A stretch of DNA of 64,000 nt from Copromyces sp. CBS 386.78 (lineage: Eukaryota; Ascomycota; Sordariomycetes; Sordariales; Sordariaceae): contig MU839106.1 in the NCBI GenBank assembly GCA_030685235.1, positions 62,001 to 126,000 on the forward strand, given 5' to 3'. Made by a program: the position numbers and the translations under genes. Shown here one piece after another: positions 1 to 8,986 of this stretch (positions are counted from its first letter, which is position 1; every line of letters starts with the position of its first letter). The notes under the pieces were generated by a model. That model saw only the letters and a program-made list of their open reading frames with translations. It was not told where the DNA came from and made no database searches.

Positions 1-642
1 TCACATCAGTAAGAGCAACATCGCAACCACCACAATGCCCTTCGCCAACAGCTCATCATACAACGGACGATACGTCGAGATCCCAATGATCAAATCGACC
101 AGCACAATTCCTGTTGTCGTGGCGATGCCCACAAACAGAATCCCATCAGCCCAGGCGTGATACACGGTTGGTATCCCGCGCGATTTGCGGACACAAATCG
201 CGATGAACTCGGCTGTGTTCCAAGCGGTAAGAACGGGTGCCTTTCACGGAAGATCAGTCAGCACAACAGTCCCATCCCATTGTTCCCTCTCCTATGTTCG
301 TGTTCCCGGGCAAGGCAAACCTACCACCACAAGCACAGCAATCATCCTCCCCGACACTATATCCCAGGACAGTCGACTTTCCACAAACACCGTCACATTC
401 AGACTCCATGCGATGATGGCAGCAACCGTCGAGATGGCGCGAATGATGACGGAGAAAATGAACCAGGTCCTGTGGGCTGATGATTTGCCGCCTTGTGTGC
501 GGCGCCATTGCTTGATATCCCGGCGAGAGGGCTTTTGGGTTAAGGGCGGGAGGGTGTCTAGCCAGGACTCAACGACAGGGTTGGTTGGATGGCCGAAGAC
601 ATAGGCGGGCGGCGGGTGCCGCAGGGGGTCGTCCCGCGGCAT
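1..642 (-). CDS. small four-helix fungal membrane protein
   Basis: Two exons fit, 642-325 and 240-1, joined in phase 0 across an 84-base intron (donor GTAGGT, branch-like CTGAC, acceptor AAAG). The stop codon TGA occupies the first three bases of the window. The product is about 186 residues: a basic N-terminal tail of some 55 residues rich in Pro and Arg, then four hydrophobic segments (from WFIFSVIIRA, from MIAVLVVV, from DGILFVGIA, and LAKGIVVVAMLLLLM at the C-terminus). This matches the layout of the many small MARVEL-like or unnamed four-pass membrane proteins of ascomycetes, probably in the plasma membrane or endomembranes. No catalytic motif is visible. The start at 642 is the first ATG of the frame; an upstream exon is possible. 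Family assignment is inference. Confidence 0.6.
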
Positions 643-2533
643 TAAGCCGTTAGTTTTGGATGTGCTGGGCGGCGCAGCTGTCCGGTGTTGAGGTTCAAGT
701 TGTTGATGAAGATGGCGATGGAGGCGGCTTCAACTTGAGCATCTCGAGCATGAAGACGAGTTGATAGGGTGGCCAGTTTGGTCGGTCCTTTGAGATGTGT
801 ATTCGTTGCTATCGGTTCGTGTTGTGGCCCTTTGCGCCTCTCGGCCCTTCACGCTCCCCAATCCTCAGGTCTTCCTGGCTCCTAGACCGTGATGGTGCTT
901 GATGGACAGCCAAGGTCGGACCTGTCGTTGAGAAGGTCTCGAACAAGGTGTTTAGCTTCGACCCATTGCGCCGCCGAGTATGGAAAACCTGTAGATATGG
1001 GAAAAGAAGATGTCAAAGCCTGGGCGCGAGTGTTGACAAGGCCAGTAGGTATTAAAAGAGTACGTTGGTAAGTCGCATTGACGGCAGAGGAACGATGGTG
1101 TTCTGGAGAAGAAAGTCTTGTTGCCGTCGGTCAGTAAACTTCCAACACGACCTTGAGAGCAAGGAGCCAATGTGGAGAAATCCACAAGACAGGAATTAGG
1201 CACCGAAATTGGACCCCTGCTCCCCTGTAACGATACAGGGAGAGTCTGGAAGACGGGCATGCGAGACACGGCACCAATCTTTCAGGGGAAGTGAGACTGC
1301 GAGAGTCTGGAATCCTGCCGGCTCCTGATTGGGCGGCTTTCTTTGTGGGAGGCTCTCTTCGGCTCGTGGTAACGGCGGTCGGTCTTCTTTCAATGGAGTT
1401 GAGCAGATGCTTCCTCCCCAGAGTGTTTCTCTGGTAAGTGCTTCCATGCCTGGCCAGATTGACGGCCCTTGGCTCCTTGCTTCCTCCCTTCGAAGTCGAG
1501 AATTCATCTGCCTAGCCTCTGTAATAAGCTCTTTCCAATTTTCATTGACCATGACTGGACCACTCATGCCTCACATACTGGTCCAGCCGGCAACTTCCAC
1601 ACTGATGAATGGAAGGAGCCAAGCTTCCTTGAATTGGGTGATGTCGCTGGGCGGTCCCGAGTTTGGTTGGCGCCTCGGCCCCTTCCTTCCATCAAACTCG
1701 ATCGATTTATGCCTGCCTGGTCCAGCAACACTGCCACATCCATCCACTAGCCCCTTCCCCAGATCTACCTCTATCTCGAGCTCAGAAAGTGCAATTGCGG
1801 CCCACGCCACATGCAGTCAACCAGAGGAAGGTAAATTGACTTGGACGTACCTTCTCGGAATTGGTGCACCAGATTCAGCCAAGATGTTCCTTGTGGTGCA
1901 CTGACCGATGGATGGTGCAATGTCTTGGCGGGCTCATTCAGTGGAGTCGACCCGGGAACAACAGGCACAATCATCCCTGACAGTTGTTGGGCAGCTGCTA
2001 ATAGAGAACGCTAAATGCATGTGATAGAGGGGAGGTGCGTACCTACCTGTACGTCATGCAAGTTGCTCTTTTTTGGGCTCTTGGCGCCTTCCACGGCTTT
2101 CTCGGTTGCAACCACCAGAACAAGTTTGAGTCTCTTGATTCGCAATTCTCGGGGAAAGTGCTCCGTTGCATTGGGTTTTGCTCAGGTACCAATCGTCGGC
2201 CGTTTTCTGCCCTGTTTTTTACTTCCATGGACTCGTCCACTTCCAACCTTCGCTCTAGTTCTACAACACCCATCCATCCCCCTCCCTCCAGTCTACGAGA
2301 GTCTCCGTCTGGCTCTTCATATCGACATTGCTAGCCTTCAACTGCTACCACCGCATCAATCATCCATATCCTATCACATATTTCGAAACACCTTCGTTTC
2401 CATTCATCTACAACCAAACACACACAGCCAGGCACAGCCACCACACCTGGCAGGCCTAGACACAGACGGCATCCTTCCACCTGTTTTAGATTAGCACCGT
2501 GGCCAACTCCTCGACTCTCCTCAAGCCGCAAAC
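643..2533. other. intergenic; weak minus-strand open stretches only
   Basis: No recognisable domain. Three minus-strand open stretches (about 1974-1850, 1810-1571 and 1567-1196) can be strung together with plausible introns (a GTACGT donor near 1850, a GTATGT donor near 1577), but the predicted peptide has no familiar motif and the plus strand is equally open. The last 400 bases before 2534 are C/T-rich and probably contain the promoter and leader of the next gene. Confidence 0.3.
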
Positions 2534-3214
2534 ATGCCCAAGATCCAGCCGGCCCAAGACGAGTCCCTTCTGGGCACCGTCATCTCCAACTTGATCCGCG
2601 CTCGCAACTTTGTGATCCGTCAAACCGCCACTGTTGTCGACACCACTTGCCAATATGTCACCTCGCCCGAATATCGCAGACGAACCCACGACAATGTCAG
2701 ATGCTTCCACAACGAACGTCCCCTTTTGACTGTGCGTTTCTGCCTCACCCTTCCCGAGCGAACTCCAATGTCCCTTCGCGGTCGGATAACATTCCGCTAA
2801 CAATTCCCCATCGTCTAGGTATTCCTTGCCATCCAAGTTGCTCTCGCTTCTATTCCCCTTCTGCTCTTCCTCGGATATGTCCTCTCTACTGCCCTCGTTG
2901 CCTTCGGCTGCGCCCTGGTCTTTTTGCTCTTCTGGACGAGCATTGGCCTCTTCTTCTTCTGCTGCGCCCTCCTCGTTACGGGCTCTATCGGCGCTTTCAT
3001 GTTCATCAGCTTCATAGTGTTCCAGCGCGCCGTCCAGCTGCTCAACGCCTTGACCTCGACCCTTTCACAAGGCGCCCGACCTTCCCAGAAGCAAGAGGAG
3101 CGTGAAGAGCCTCTTCCCAAGGCCGAAAAGATTCTCCGCATCGTGGACGTCAAGCAGGAGGACTGGCAAAATGGCACACAGGAAGACAAGGTCAACGGCG
3201 ACAAGGAGTTGTAG
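2534..3214 (+). CDS. promethin/LDO-like lipid droplet assembly protein
   Basis: Exon 1 is 2534-2731 and exon 2 is 2819-3214, joined in phase 0 over an 87-base intron (donor GTGCGT, branch-like GCTAACA, acceptor CTAG). The product has 197 residues. The first 66 are hydrophilic; residues about 67-130 form a long hydrophobic hairpin region (VFLAIQVALASIPLLLFLGY, then LVAFGCALVFLLFW and SIGLFFFCCALLVTGSIGAF); the tail is charged. This is the topology of the promethin/LDAF1 family, whose yeast members Osw5/Ldo16 and Ldo45 work with seipin at ER-lipid droplet contacts. The assignment rests on hydropathy and overall form, not on an alignment. The TAG at 3212-3214 is followed in the same frame by a long open stretch, described in the next entries. 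Confidence 0.6.
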
Positions 3215-4102
3215 GAGTCTCTCCTTGGGTTAAGGGGAGGTGGCACGCTGCCTCCTGTGGTGCATGAAGATGCGGCCGCTGATCAAACAGTCAAGGATAC
3301 AAAAGAGCCCGAAATAGAAATAATACATACAGAGGTTGACGATATTGAAGACTTGCCACAACCATCCTTTAACAACGAAAACGACATATTACCTACAATG
3401 ACCATTAACGACGAGACGGATGACGAAATGCTTCCTGACGATTTCGTCTTTGGTCTCATTGGCGCTGCGGAGAGCGAGTGGGAGATTACCTCTACCAATA
3501 TCGAACACCAAGAGACAACTACGGCAAACCCTGCTCACCCATTAGCCCCGGCTGAGCAAATTCTTCCTGCTCCCGCAACCGTCACGCTCCCAGTCGACGA
3601 GGACTTGGATCTCCTCCCAACTGTGCCGGAGAGTCGTGCCGTTTCCCCTGGCCCTAGTCAAACAGCCCCTCTTGTTTTTGTCAGCGAGGGCGAGGCTTCT
3701 CCAACTCCCACTAAGGAAGCTCTACCAGCGCAGGAGGCTGTCAATCTTCCAGAGGACATTAAGCTTCCTGTTAATGAGAGTTCGGATCTCCGTCCCGCTT
3801 TGCCTGATAGCGCGGCTGCCTCACCTGCGGTTGAGACCGCGCCCATCCCTCTGCCGAGCTCGGCCCCAGATGTTGCTGAGGAAACGGAAGAGAACAGTCA
3901 TCCACCACCTCCCAAGGACCACGTGAGCTCATTTGCTAGCGATGGATTCATAATTTTAAACGATAAATGGCCCAAAATGCTCCTGGAAAGCGCCATACTT
4001 TTCGGCTTGGTCTTCCCCGGTGTCGGCAAGAAATGCACAAGTAAATTGCCTTCACTTGACCAAAAGAGAATAGATTGGTTTTTTCACATCAGGAAAGAAT
4101 AG
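3215..4102 (+). CDS. acidic disordered open stretch in frame after the LDO stop
   Basis: After TAG 3212-3214 the same frame stays open for 295 codons to TAG 4100-4102. Its first 60 or so codons contain no ATG (first in-frame ATG near 3399) yet already look like protein: an acidic, Asp/Glu-rich start, then a Pro/Ala/Ser/Glu-rich disordered region with repeated LP-E and LPVxE motifs. Coding potential before any ATG suggests that this is an interior part of a larger reading frame, reached by readthrough or unseen splicing, or the relic of one. A candidate intron 3923-4102 (donor GTGAGC, acceptor ATAG, phase 0 on both sides, 180 bases) would remove the second TAG. No clear branch site sits close to that acceptor. 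No family recognised. Confidence 0.4.
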   Translation, partial: ESLLGLRGGGTLPPVVHEDAAADQTVKDTKEPEIEIIHTEVDDIEDLPQPSFNNENDILPTMTINDETDDEMLPDDFVFGLIGAAESEWEITSTNIEHQETTTANPAHPLAPAEQILPAPATVTLPVDEDLDLLPTVPESRAVSPGPSQTAPLVFVSEGEASPTPTKEALPAQEAVNLPEDIKLPVNESSDLRPALPDSAAASPAVETAPIPLPSSAPDVAEETEENSHPPPPKDHVSSFASDGFIILNDKWPKMLLESAILFGLVFPGVGKKCTSKLPSLDQKRIDWFFHIRKE

Positions 4103-7100
4103 GCATCACGCCTGGTGCAAATTGACCAGAAGTGGGTTCAAGATTTCGAATCACTTCGTGACAGAGTGTCTTCAAGCACATCCAACAAGCTGAGCGATGT
4201 TGTGAAGGCGGCGAAGGTAGAGGCCAATCCGCACGTATGGTGGACCATACCACTCTTGATGCACAACAAAACTCAACGCCTTTCCCCATGGGCTGCAGTG
4301 GCTATTTCTTGCGCGGAGGACTTGATCAGATTCCCTTATCGTTCTCAAGGCGTCCCCCCATCTTCGTTTCTGTTTCCAATTCTTTTTAGCGTGCTTCCTG
4401 AAACACCGGACGAAATATTGGAACATCTGGATTCTGTTCGCGCCCTGGCCTTAAAATACCATGAAGATTTTCACCTTGCTTTAAATATCTACGATGGCGA
4501 TGGTGCGAGTACTGAACCTTTTACGAGTTTGGAGCATGCCAACATCTACGCTGAGCGCAGGAAACTGATGTTATTGGTCTCCGACTTAGAACATCTAATA
4601 TATGGAGATGAGATTCCAAAAAACCAGGACGCGCATCGTGCCGGAAAGGTTGCCAAGATGCCAAAGCACAATGGGCCACCCTTCAGCATAAGAGACTATC
4701 TGCTTAAGGTAATTGCCGAGCTTGACCCAACGTTTCCTGACCTGACGGAATACCTCAATCGGCCCAAGAGCAAATCTCCAGAGCATGCGGCCATACCCAA
4801 AACGGACAATGAGGCCGTCTCAGATACGATCGCATCAACCCCAAGAGATGGGGAAATCCTTACAACGGATCAGGTTCTACAACTCCTTGACCATGGCAAA
4901 ACGGGCCCGTTAAAGCATGAAGGCTGGATTGGATGGCGCCGTAAACCACATAACCTCCAAACCGATGGACACCAGTTCGTCTGGATTGGTCTTAAAAAGT
5001 TGGCTGCGAGCAGAGAGGAGTCACCGAGCAATTTGGAACGGGCCAAAACCCGGAAAAAAGCCATCAGAATGCGACTTAATGCATACCTTTGTTCACAACC
5101 TACCGCTCCCAGGAGGTCCACCAATGAAACCCCCCCCTCCGAGACAGTTGATCTGAACGACTTGAGAGAGGAGCCAGCTCGCCCTTCCACAGAAGCTTCC
5201 ACTTCCCAATCACAGGATGAGGGAAACCAGAAGGATGACTCCACCTCCGAGGTCACGGAAAAGCCCATACCCAGGCCATATCTCACTATTGGCGATGCCT
5301 TGGCGGCCGTCCAGGCTGAGTTGAGGGCGGAGGAAGAGGAGCGAGAGTCAGACTATCAAACCATGTGCTTGACTGCCGATCGCGTGCGAGACACCGCAGC
5401 CATTTTCAGACTGAAGACAGAGGATCCAAACGGGCCGTATTCCTCGATCCCTCTCGATGATGTCATGGTCAGGGTAGTCACAATTGAAGCGTTTGATAAA
5501 GTTCTCGCGACGACAAAGCAAGAGGGCGCCTTAAAAATGTGGCTGGACCGTGTGAAGAAGTTAACGAAAGCTGTGCAAATACGGAAAGAGTGGTTGGAGG
5601 AGATGAAAACAATGGAGGCATACAAGGACCGCATTGAGGACTGTGAGAATCTTCTTGACTTGATGGACCACCATGTGCTGTTTGATAAAGCATTTGCTCG
5701 GTGTGCTGCTGCTGAGGAAAAAGCCAAATCCAACGCCGAAGAAGGACCGGAAGGGAAGGGCAAAGGGAAGGTCAAGGGTCCTGCTCCTGCTCCTGCTCCT
5801 GCTCAAGATCATGATGACATTGCTGCTACTGCATGGAGAAAACATGCCCTTTACCTTCTTTTGTGGACGGGGAGTGCTAAGGAAAAATACTTGGCCTCCA
5901 AAGCTGCCGCTAGCGCCGGCGGTTTTGGAACGGGAGCAGATGAAGTGCCAGATGAAGGGTCAAGTTCAAAAAGTGCCCCTGCCCTTGCTGGGCCTTCTCA
6001 GTCTCCAGATCGTGGTGGTGAGAGGGCAGCTGTGCAAGACAGTACCATTATCTCTGCTGCGGAAAAAACACCAAAAGTGGAAGAAGGGATTTTGTGGGAG
6101 AGGCTGCGAGTAATTGCGCAAGAAAAGGGTATCATCGAAGATGAGGGAGATCAATCGGCTTCGTTTGCGAGGCTGCGAGCGCTTGCGAATGAAAATGGTA
6201 TTGGGATGACCTTTTTAACGGGATTTGAAAGCTTGTCGAAGGATACCCGTCGTACTATTTTGAGTTCCTATGCTCGGGCATTCGCTAGTTTCCAAACCAA
6301 TTTTCCAAGCTTTGAGCCGGGCTTAAAAGCTACGGCGACGGCTGTTTGGAGGGATGGGGAACTGGCGCTTGTAAGGAGTATTGCTGCTGGTGAAGGGTCA
6401 AGTTCAAGTGCCCTTGTTGAGCCTGGGCCTTCTCAGTCTCCTCCCGATTGTGGTGAGGAGAGGGCTGGTGGGGAAGACACCTCTACCCTCATATCCGGCA
6501 CAGAGGATTTGATCGACAAGATGAGGACGCTTGCGCAAGAAATGGGTATTGAGGAGACTTTTGAGAAGGGCGTTGAATGCTTGCAGAAGGATGCACCTCA
6601 TGTGTTGGAGTTCCATGTTCTGGGCTTCGCTTTTCTACAGGTGCAAGCTTCTGCGACACGGAGCGCGGAGGATTCTGTGAGGCTGATTGCTTCTGGCGCG
6701 GCCCGCCCCCGTAGTGGTCAGGGTGCCGATAATCCACATGCTGCCACAAACGGTTTTGGTTTTGCAACGGGAGCAGATGAAGGGGGTCCCAGTTCAAATT
6801 CACATGCCCTTACTCAGCAGCCTCAAAGTCATAATAGGCCTGCCGTCGTGGAAGATTCCCTCAGGTCAAGGGCAGAGGAGGAATGGCACTTGATCGACAG
6901 GCTGAGGTTGCGTGCACAAGAAATGGGTATTGGGGAGGCATTCGAAGGGGGCTTGCAAAAATACCTCAAGGGCGAGCCTGGTCTGGTGGAGCTCGTTGCT
7001 ATGGAAGTCGCCGCTGCTCAGATGGAGCCGGGCTTCGCTCCCCCTGAGCTCATGGCTGCTGTGAGAGAAAGGGAGTTGGCTGCTGCGAGACTCATTGCTG

Positions 7101-8098
7101 CTGCCGGTACTGTTGCCGGTACTGTTGCTAAGGATGATGTCGTCGGCGATACTGGTGCTTCTTCGAATGATGTCGTCGGCGATACTGGTGCTTCTTCGAG
7201 TGACGATTCTGACGGCGGTGCACTTCTCGGTCCTGACTTTGTTGGTGGCCCCTCTGCTACTGCTGCTGCTGCGAGAATCATTGCTGCTGCCGGTACTGTT
7301 GCCAATGATGATGTCGTCGGCGATACTGGTGTTTCTTCGAGTGACGATTCTAATGGCGGTGCACCTCTCGGTCCTGACTTTGTTGGTGGCCCCTTTACTA
7401 CTGCTACTGCTGCTGCTGCGAGAATCATTGCTGCTGCCGGTACTGTTGCCAATGATGATGTCGTTGGCGATACTGGTACTTCTTCGAGTGACGATTCTGA
7501 TGGCGGTGCACCTCTCGGTCCTGACTTTGTTGGTGGCCCCTTTACTACTGCTGCGAGAATCAATGCTGCTGCCGGTACTGTTGCCAATGATGATGTCGTT
7601 GGCGATACTGGTACTTCTTCGAGTGACGATTCTGATGGCGGTGCACCTCTCGGTCCTGACTTTGTTGGTGGCCCCTTTACTACTGCTGCTGCTGCTGATA
7701 CTTCTCCTGGCGGTCCGGTCCATTCTCCTTCTTCTTCTTCTTCTTCTGCTACTTCTATGGAGTCTCTTAGAGATCCCGCTGACTTTGAGGCGGAATGGGA
7801 CTTAATTTGCCGAGATGCGGAGTTAGAGGGATTGACTGCAGGTGGTGGTGCAGCCGATGATGATGATGATGCGGTTGGTGATGCTAGTGCTGCTTCGAGT
7901 GGTGATCATGTTGGCGGGCCCTCTGATACTGCTGCTGCTAGTACGTCCCCTGGTGGTCCGGCGAATCCTGATTCTCCTACTTCTCCTGATGGGGAGTCTT
8001 CTGCAAATCCCACTGATTTGGAGAACATTGGAAACCTCAGAGGTGGAGGCATGGACGAACCTGCTTTTCTGGACACGCTGGACGAGGAAGATTCTTAG
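4103..8098 (+). CDS. long repetitive acidic protein segment, in frame with flanking ORFs
   Basis: Open for 1331 codons from TAG 4100-4102 to TAG 8096-8098, in the same frame as the stretches on either side. The first 450 residues look globular, with mixed helix-forming sequence (DFESLRDRVSS, HVWWTIPLL and LRFPYRSQ-like surroundings). Then follow charged linkers and an Ala-Pro repeat near 5780. A helical module built on RLRxxAQExGI...F..G...L occurs about three times between 6090 and 7110. A coding minisatellite follows at 7085-7690 (AAAGTVANDDVVGDTG...PLGPDFVGGP). The tail is rich in Ser, Asp and Gly and ends DEEDS. I recognise no enzyme or binding domain. Base composition is ordinary, so heavy RIP is not evident. 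It could be a fast-evolving structural or regulatory protein, or a decaying gene. Confidence 0.45.
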   Translation, partial: ASRLVQIDQKWVQDFESLRDRVSSSTSNKLSDVVKAAKVEANPHVWWTIPLLMHNKTQRLSPWAAVAISCAEDLIRFPYRSQGVPPSSFLFPILFSVLPETPDEILEHLDSVRALALKYHEDFHLALNIYDGDGASTEPFTSLEHANIYAERRKLMLLVSDLEHLIYGDEIPKNQDAHRAGKVAKMPKHNGPPFSIRDYLLKVIAELDPTFPDLTEYLNRPKSKSPEHAAIPKTDNEAVSDTIASTPRDGEILTTDQVLQLLDHGKTGPLKHEGWIGWRRKPHNLQTDGHQFVWIGLKKLAASREESPSNLERAKTRKKAIRMRLNAYLCSQPTAPRRSTNETPPSETVDLNDLREEPARPSTEASTSQSQDEGNQKDDSTSEVTEKPIPRPYLTIGDALAAVQAELRAEEEERESDYQTMCLTADRVRDTAAIFRLKTEDPNGPYSSIPLDDVMVRVVTIEAFDKVLATTKQEGALKMWLDRVKKLTKAVQIRKEWLEEMKTMEAYKDRIEDCENLLDLMDHHVLFDKAFARCAAAEEKAKSNAEEGPEGKGKGKVKGPAPAPAPAQDHDDIAATAWRKHALYLLLWTGSAKEKYLASKAAASAGGFGTGADEVPDEGSSSKSAPALAGPSQSPDRGGERAAVQDSTIISAAEKTPKVEEGILWERLRVIAQEKGIIEDEGDQSASFARLRALANENGIGMTFLTGFESLSKDTRRTILSSYARAFASFQTNFPSFEPGLKATATAVWRDGELALVRSIAAGEGSSSSALVEPGPSQSPPDCGEERAGGEDTSTLISGTEDLIDKMRTLAQEMGIEETFEKGVECLQKDAPHVLEFHVLGFAFLQVQASATRSAEDSVRLIASGAARPRSGQGADNPHAATNGFGFATGADEGGPSSNSHALTQQPQSHNRPAVVEDSLRSRAEEEWHLIDRLRLRAQEMGIGEAFEGGLQKYLKGEPGLVELVAMEVAAAQMEPGFAPPELMAAVRERELAAARLIAAAGTVAGTVAKDDVVGDTGASSNDVVGDTGASSSDDSDGGALLGPDFVGGPSATAAAARIIAAAGTVANDDVVGDTGVSSSDDSNGGAPLGPDFVGGPFTTATAAAARIIAAAGTVANDDVVGDTGTSSSDDSDGGAPLGPDFVGGPFTTAARINAAAGTVANDDVVGDTGTSSSDDSDGGAPLGPDFVGGPFTTAAAADTSPGGPVHSPSSSSSSATSMESLRDPADFEAEWDLICRDAELEGLTAGGGAADDDDDAVGDASAASSGDHVGGPSDTAAASTSPGGPANPDSPTSPDGESSANPTDLENIGNLRGGGMDEPAFLDTLDEEDS
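7085..7690 (+). repeat. coding minisatellite, about four units
   Basis: Units begin with GCGAGA at about 7085, 7271, 7418 and 7553, so the period is 135-186 bases, in multiples of three. Each encodes AR(I/L)IAAAGTVA..DDVVGDTG followed by SSSDD and PLGPDFVGGP. The last two units are almost identical in DNA, which indicates recent duplication or conversion. The first unit is longer because VAGT and VVGDTGASS are themselves repeated inside it. Confidence 0.9.
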
Positions 8099-8986
8099 GA
8101 AGAAGAACAATCCGTCACCATCGAGGACGAATCAACCTCAACCACAATTCGCCATCCAAAGGAAGTCCGGGAGTACTGGGCAAATATCCGCCGGCAGTTG
8201 ACAATCGATGACAAGTCGGACTACGGTGATGAAGCCAGAGCTCGGAGAGAGGTTAGAGATGCTGGGGATGATGAGTACCTTGACAGTTTGAGGAGGAGGA
8301 ATGGCTCTTCTTCGGCAGCGTTCACTGCACGTGGCGGCTTGTTCGAAAGCGCTTCCAAGGGCGGATTCGTTGAGAGGGCTGATGCACTCATTTCCATGGG
8401 AGGACCGGGTATGGGTGGGAGTAGACGATGGACTCCGGAGGCAGCAGCTGAGCTGGCAAGGCTTACAAACATTGCCAACAACGTCGAAAAAGCCGATTTC
8501 GAGGCAAATACCTCTACCCAGGCAAAAAATTCCCAGACACAGCCCGCCAAGCTTGCTGGTCAAGCGTTTTGGGGCAGGAATTTGTTCCCTACAAGGAGGA
8601 AGTCGGAGTGCGATCTGGATCCTAGGGATTTGAACAGGGAGTTCGAGAAGGAGGCCAAAGCCGCAAAGCGAGCTGAAAACTTGCTGATCCTTGAGAAGTA
8701 TCTTCTCGCCAAAGAGCAGCCCCCAACGCACCTATTGCCGACAAGGAAGTCAGTCACGTTCCTCCTGGGGAATTATTCAAGCAAGGAGTCCAGGGCGTCT
8801 AAGGAGCCTTGTGCGAAGAAGCGCGCCAAAACGTGGCCTAGATTGACTGGTGGGAGCTTGTTTACCATCGCAGAGAGGGAGAAGGAAAACGAGAATCCCA
8901 ATGGCAAGGGCTCGGGCGGGAATTCGCACAGGGAGACTTTCAAGACGTTGGTTCGGAGGCTGACGGGTACTGGGAAGAATCGGTAG
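8099..8986 (+). CDS. C-terminal basic segment, in frame after third TAG
   Basis: The frame continues directly after TAG 8096-8098 with EEEQSVTIEDE, a natural continuation of the acidic DEEDS before the stop. It runs 295 codons to TAG 8984-8986. It opens without ATG for about 100 codons. Visible features are an acidic start, a REYWANIRRQLTIDDKSDYG stretch, an Arg/Glu-rich helix, and a basic Ser/Arg C-terminus (PTRRKSECDLDPRDLNREFE, RRLTGTGKNR). The even match in style across the stop suggests that TAG 8096-8098 interrupts one protein. CAG to TAG is a single C-to-T change. No family recognised. Confidence 0.4.
   Translation, partial: EEEQSVTIEDESTSTTIRHPKEVREYWANIRRQLTIDDKSDYGDEARARREVRDAGDDEYLDSLRRRNGSSSAAFTARGGLFESASKGGFVERADALISMGGPGMGGSRRWTPEAAAELARLTNIANNVEKADFEANTSTQAKNSQTQPAKLAGQAFWGRNLFPTRRKSECDLDPRDLNREFEKEAKAAKRAENLLILEKYLLAKEQPPTHLLPTRKSVTFLLGNYSSKESRASKEPCAKKRAKTWPRLTGGSLFTIAEREKENENPNGKGSGGNSHRETFKTLVRRLTGTGKNR

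Noticed and set aside
1196..1974. Possible multi-exon gene on the minus strand
   Set aside because: The splice joins are possible, but the peptide has no familiar feature and the opposite strand is equally open, so it is only mentioned in the intergenic note.
6866..7723. Minus-strand open stretch of 285 codons, Ser/Arg/Thr-rich
   Set aside because: It is the complement of the in-frame minisatellite. Because the unit length is a multiple of three, the reverse frames stay open too.
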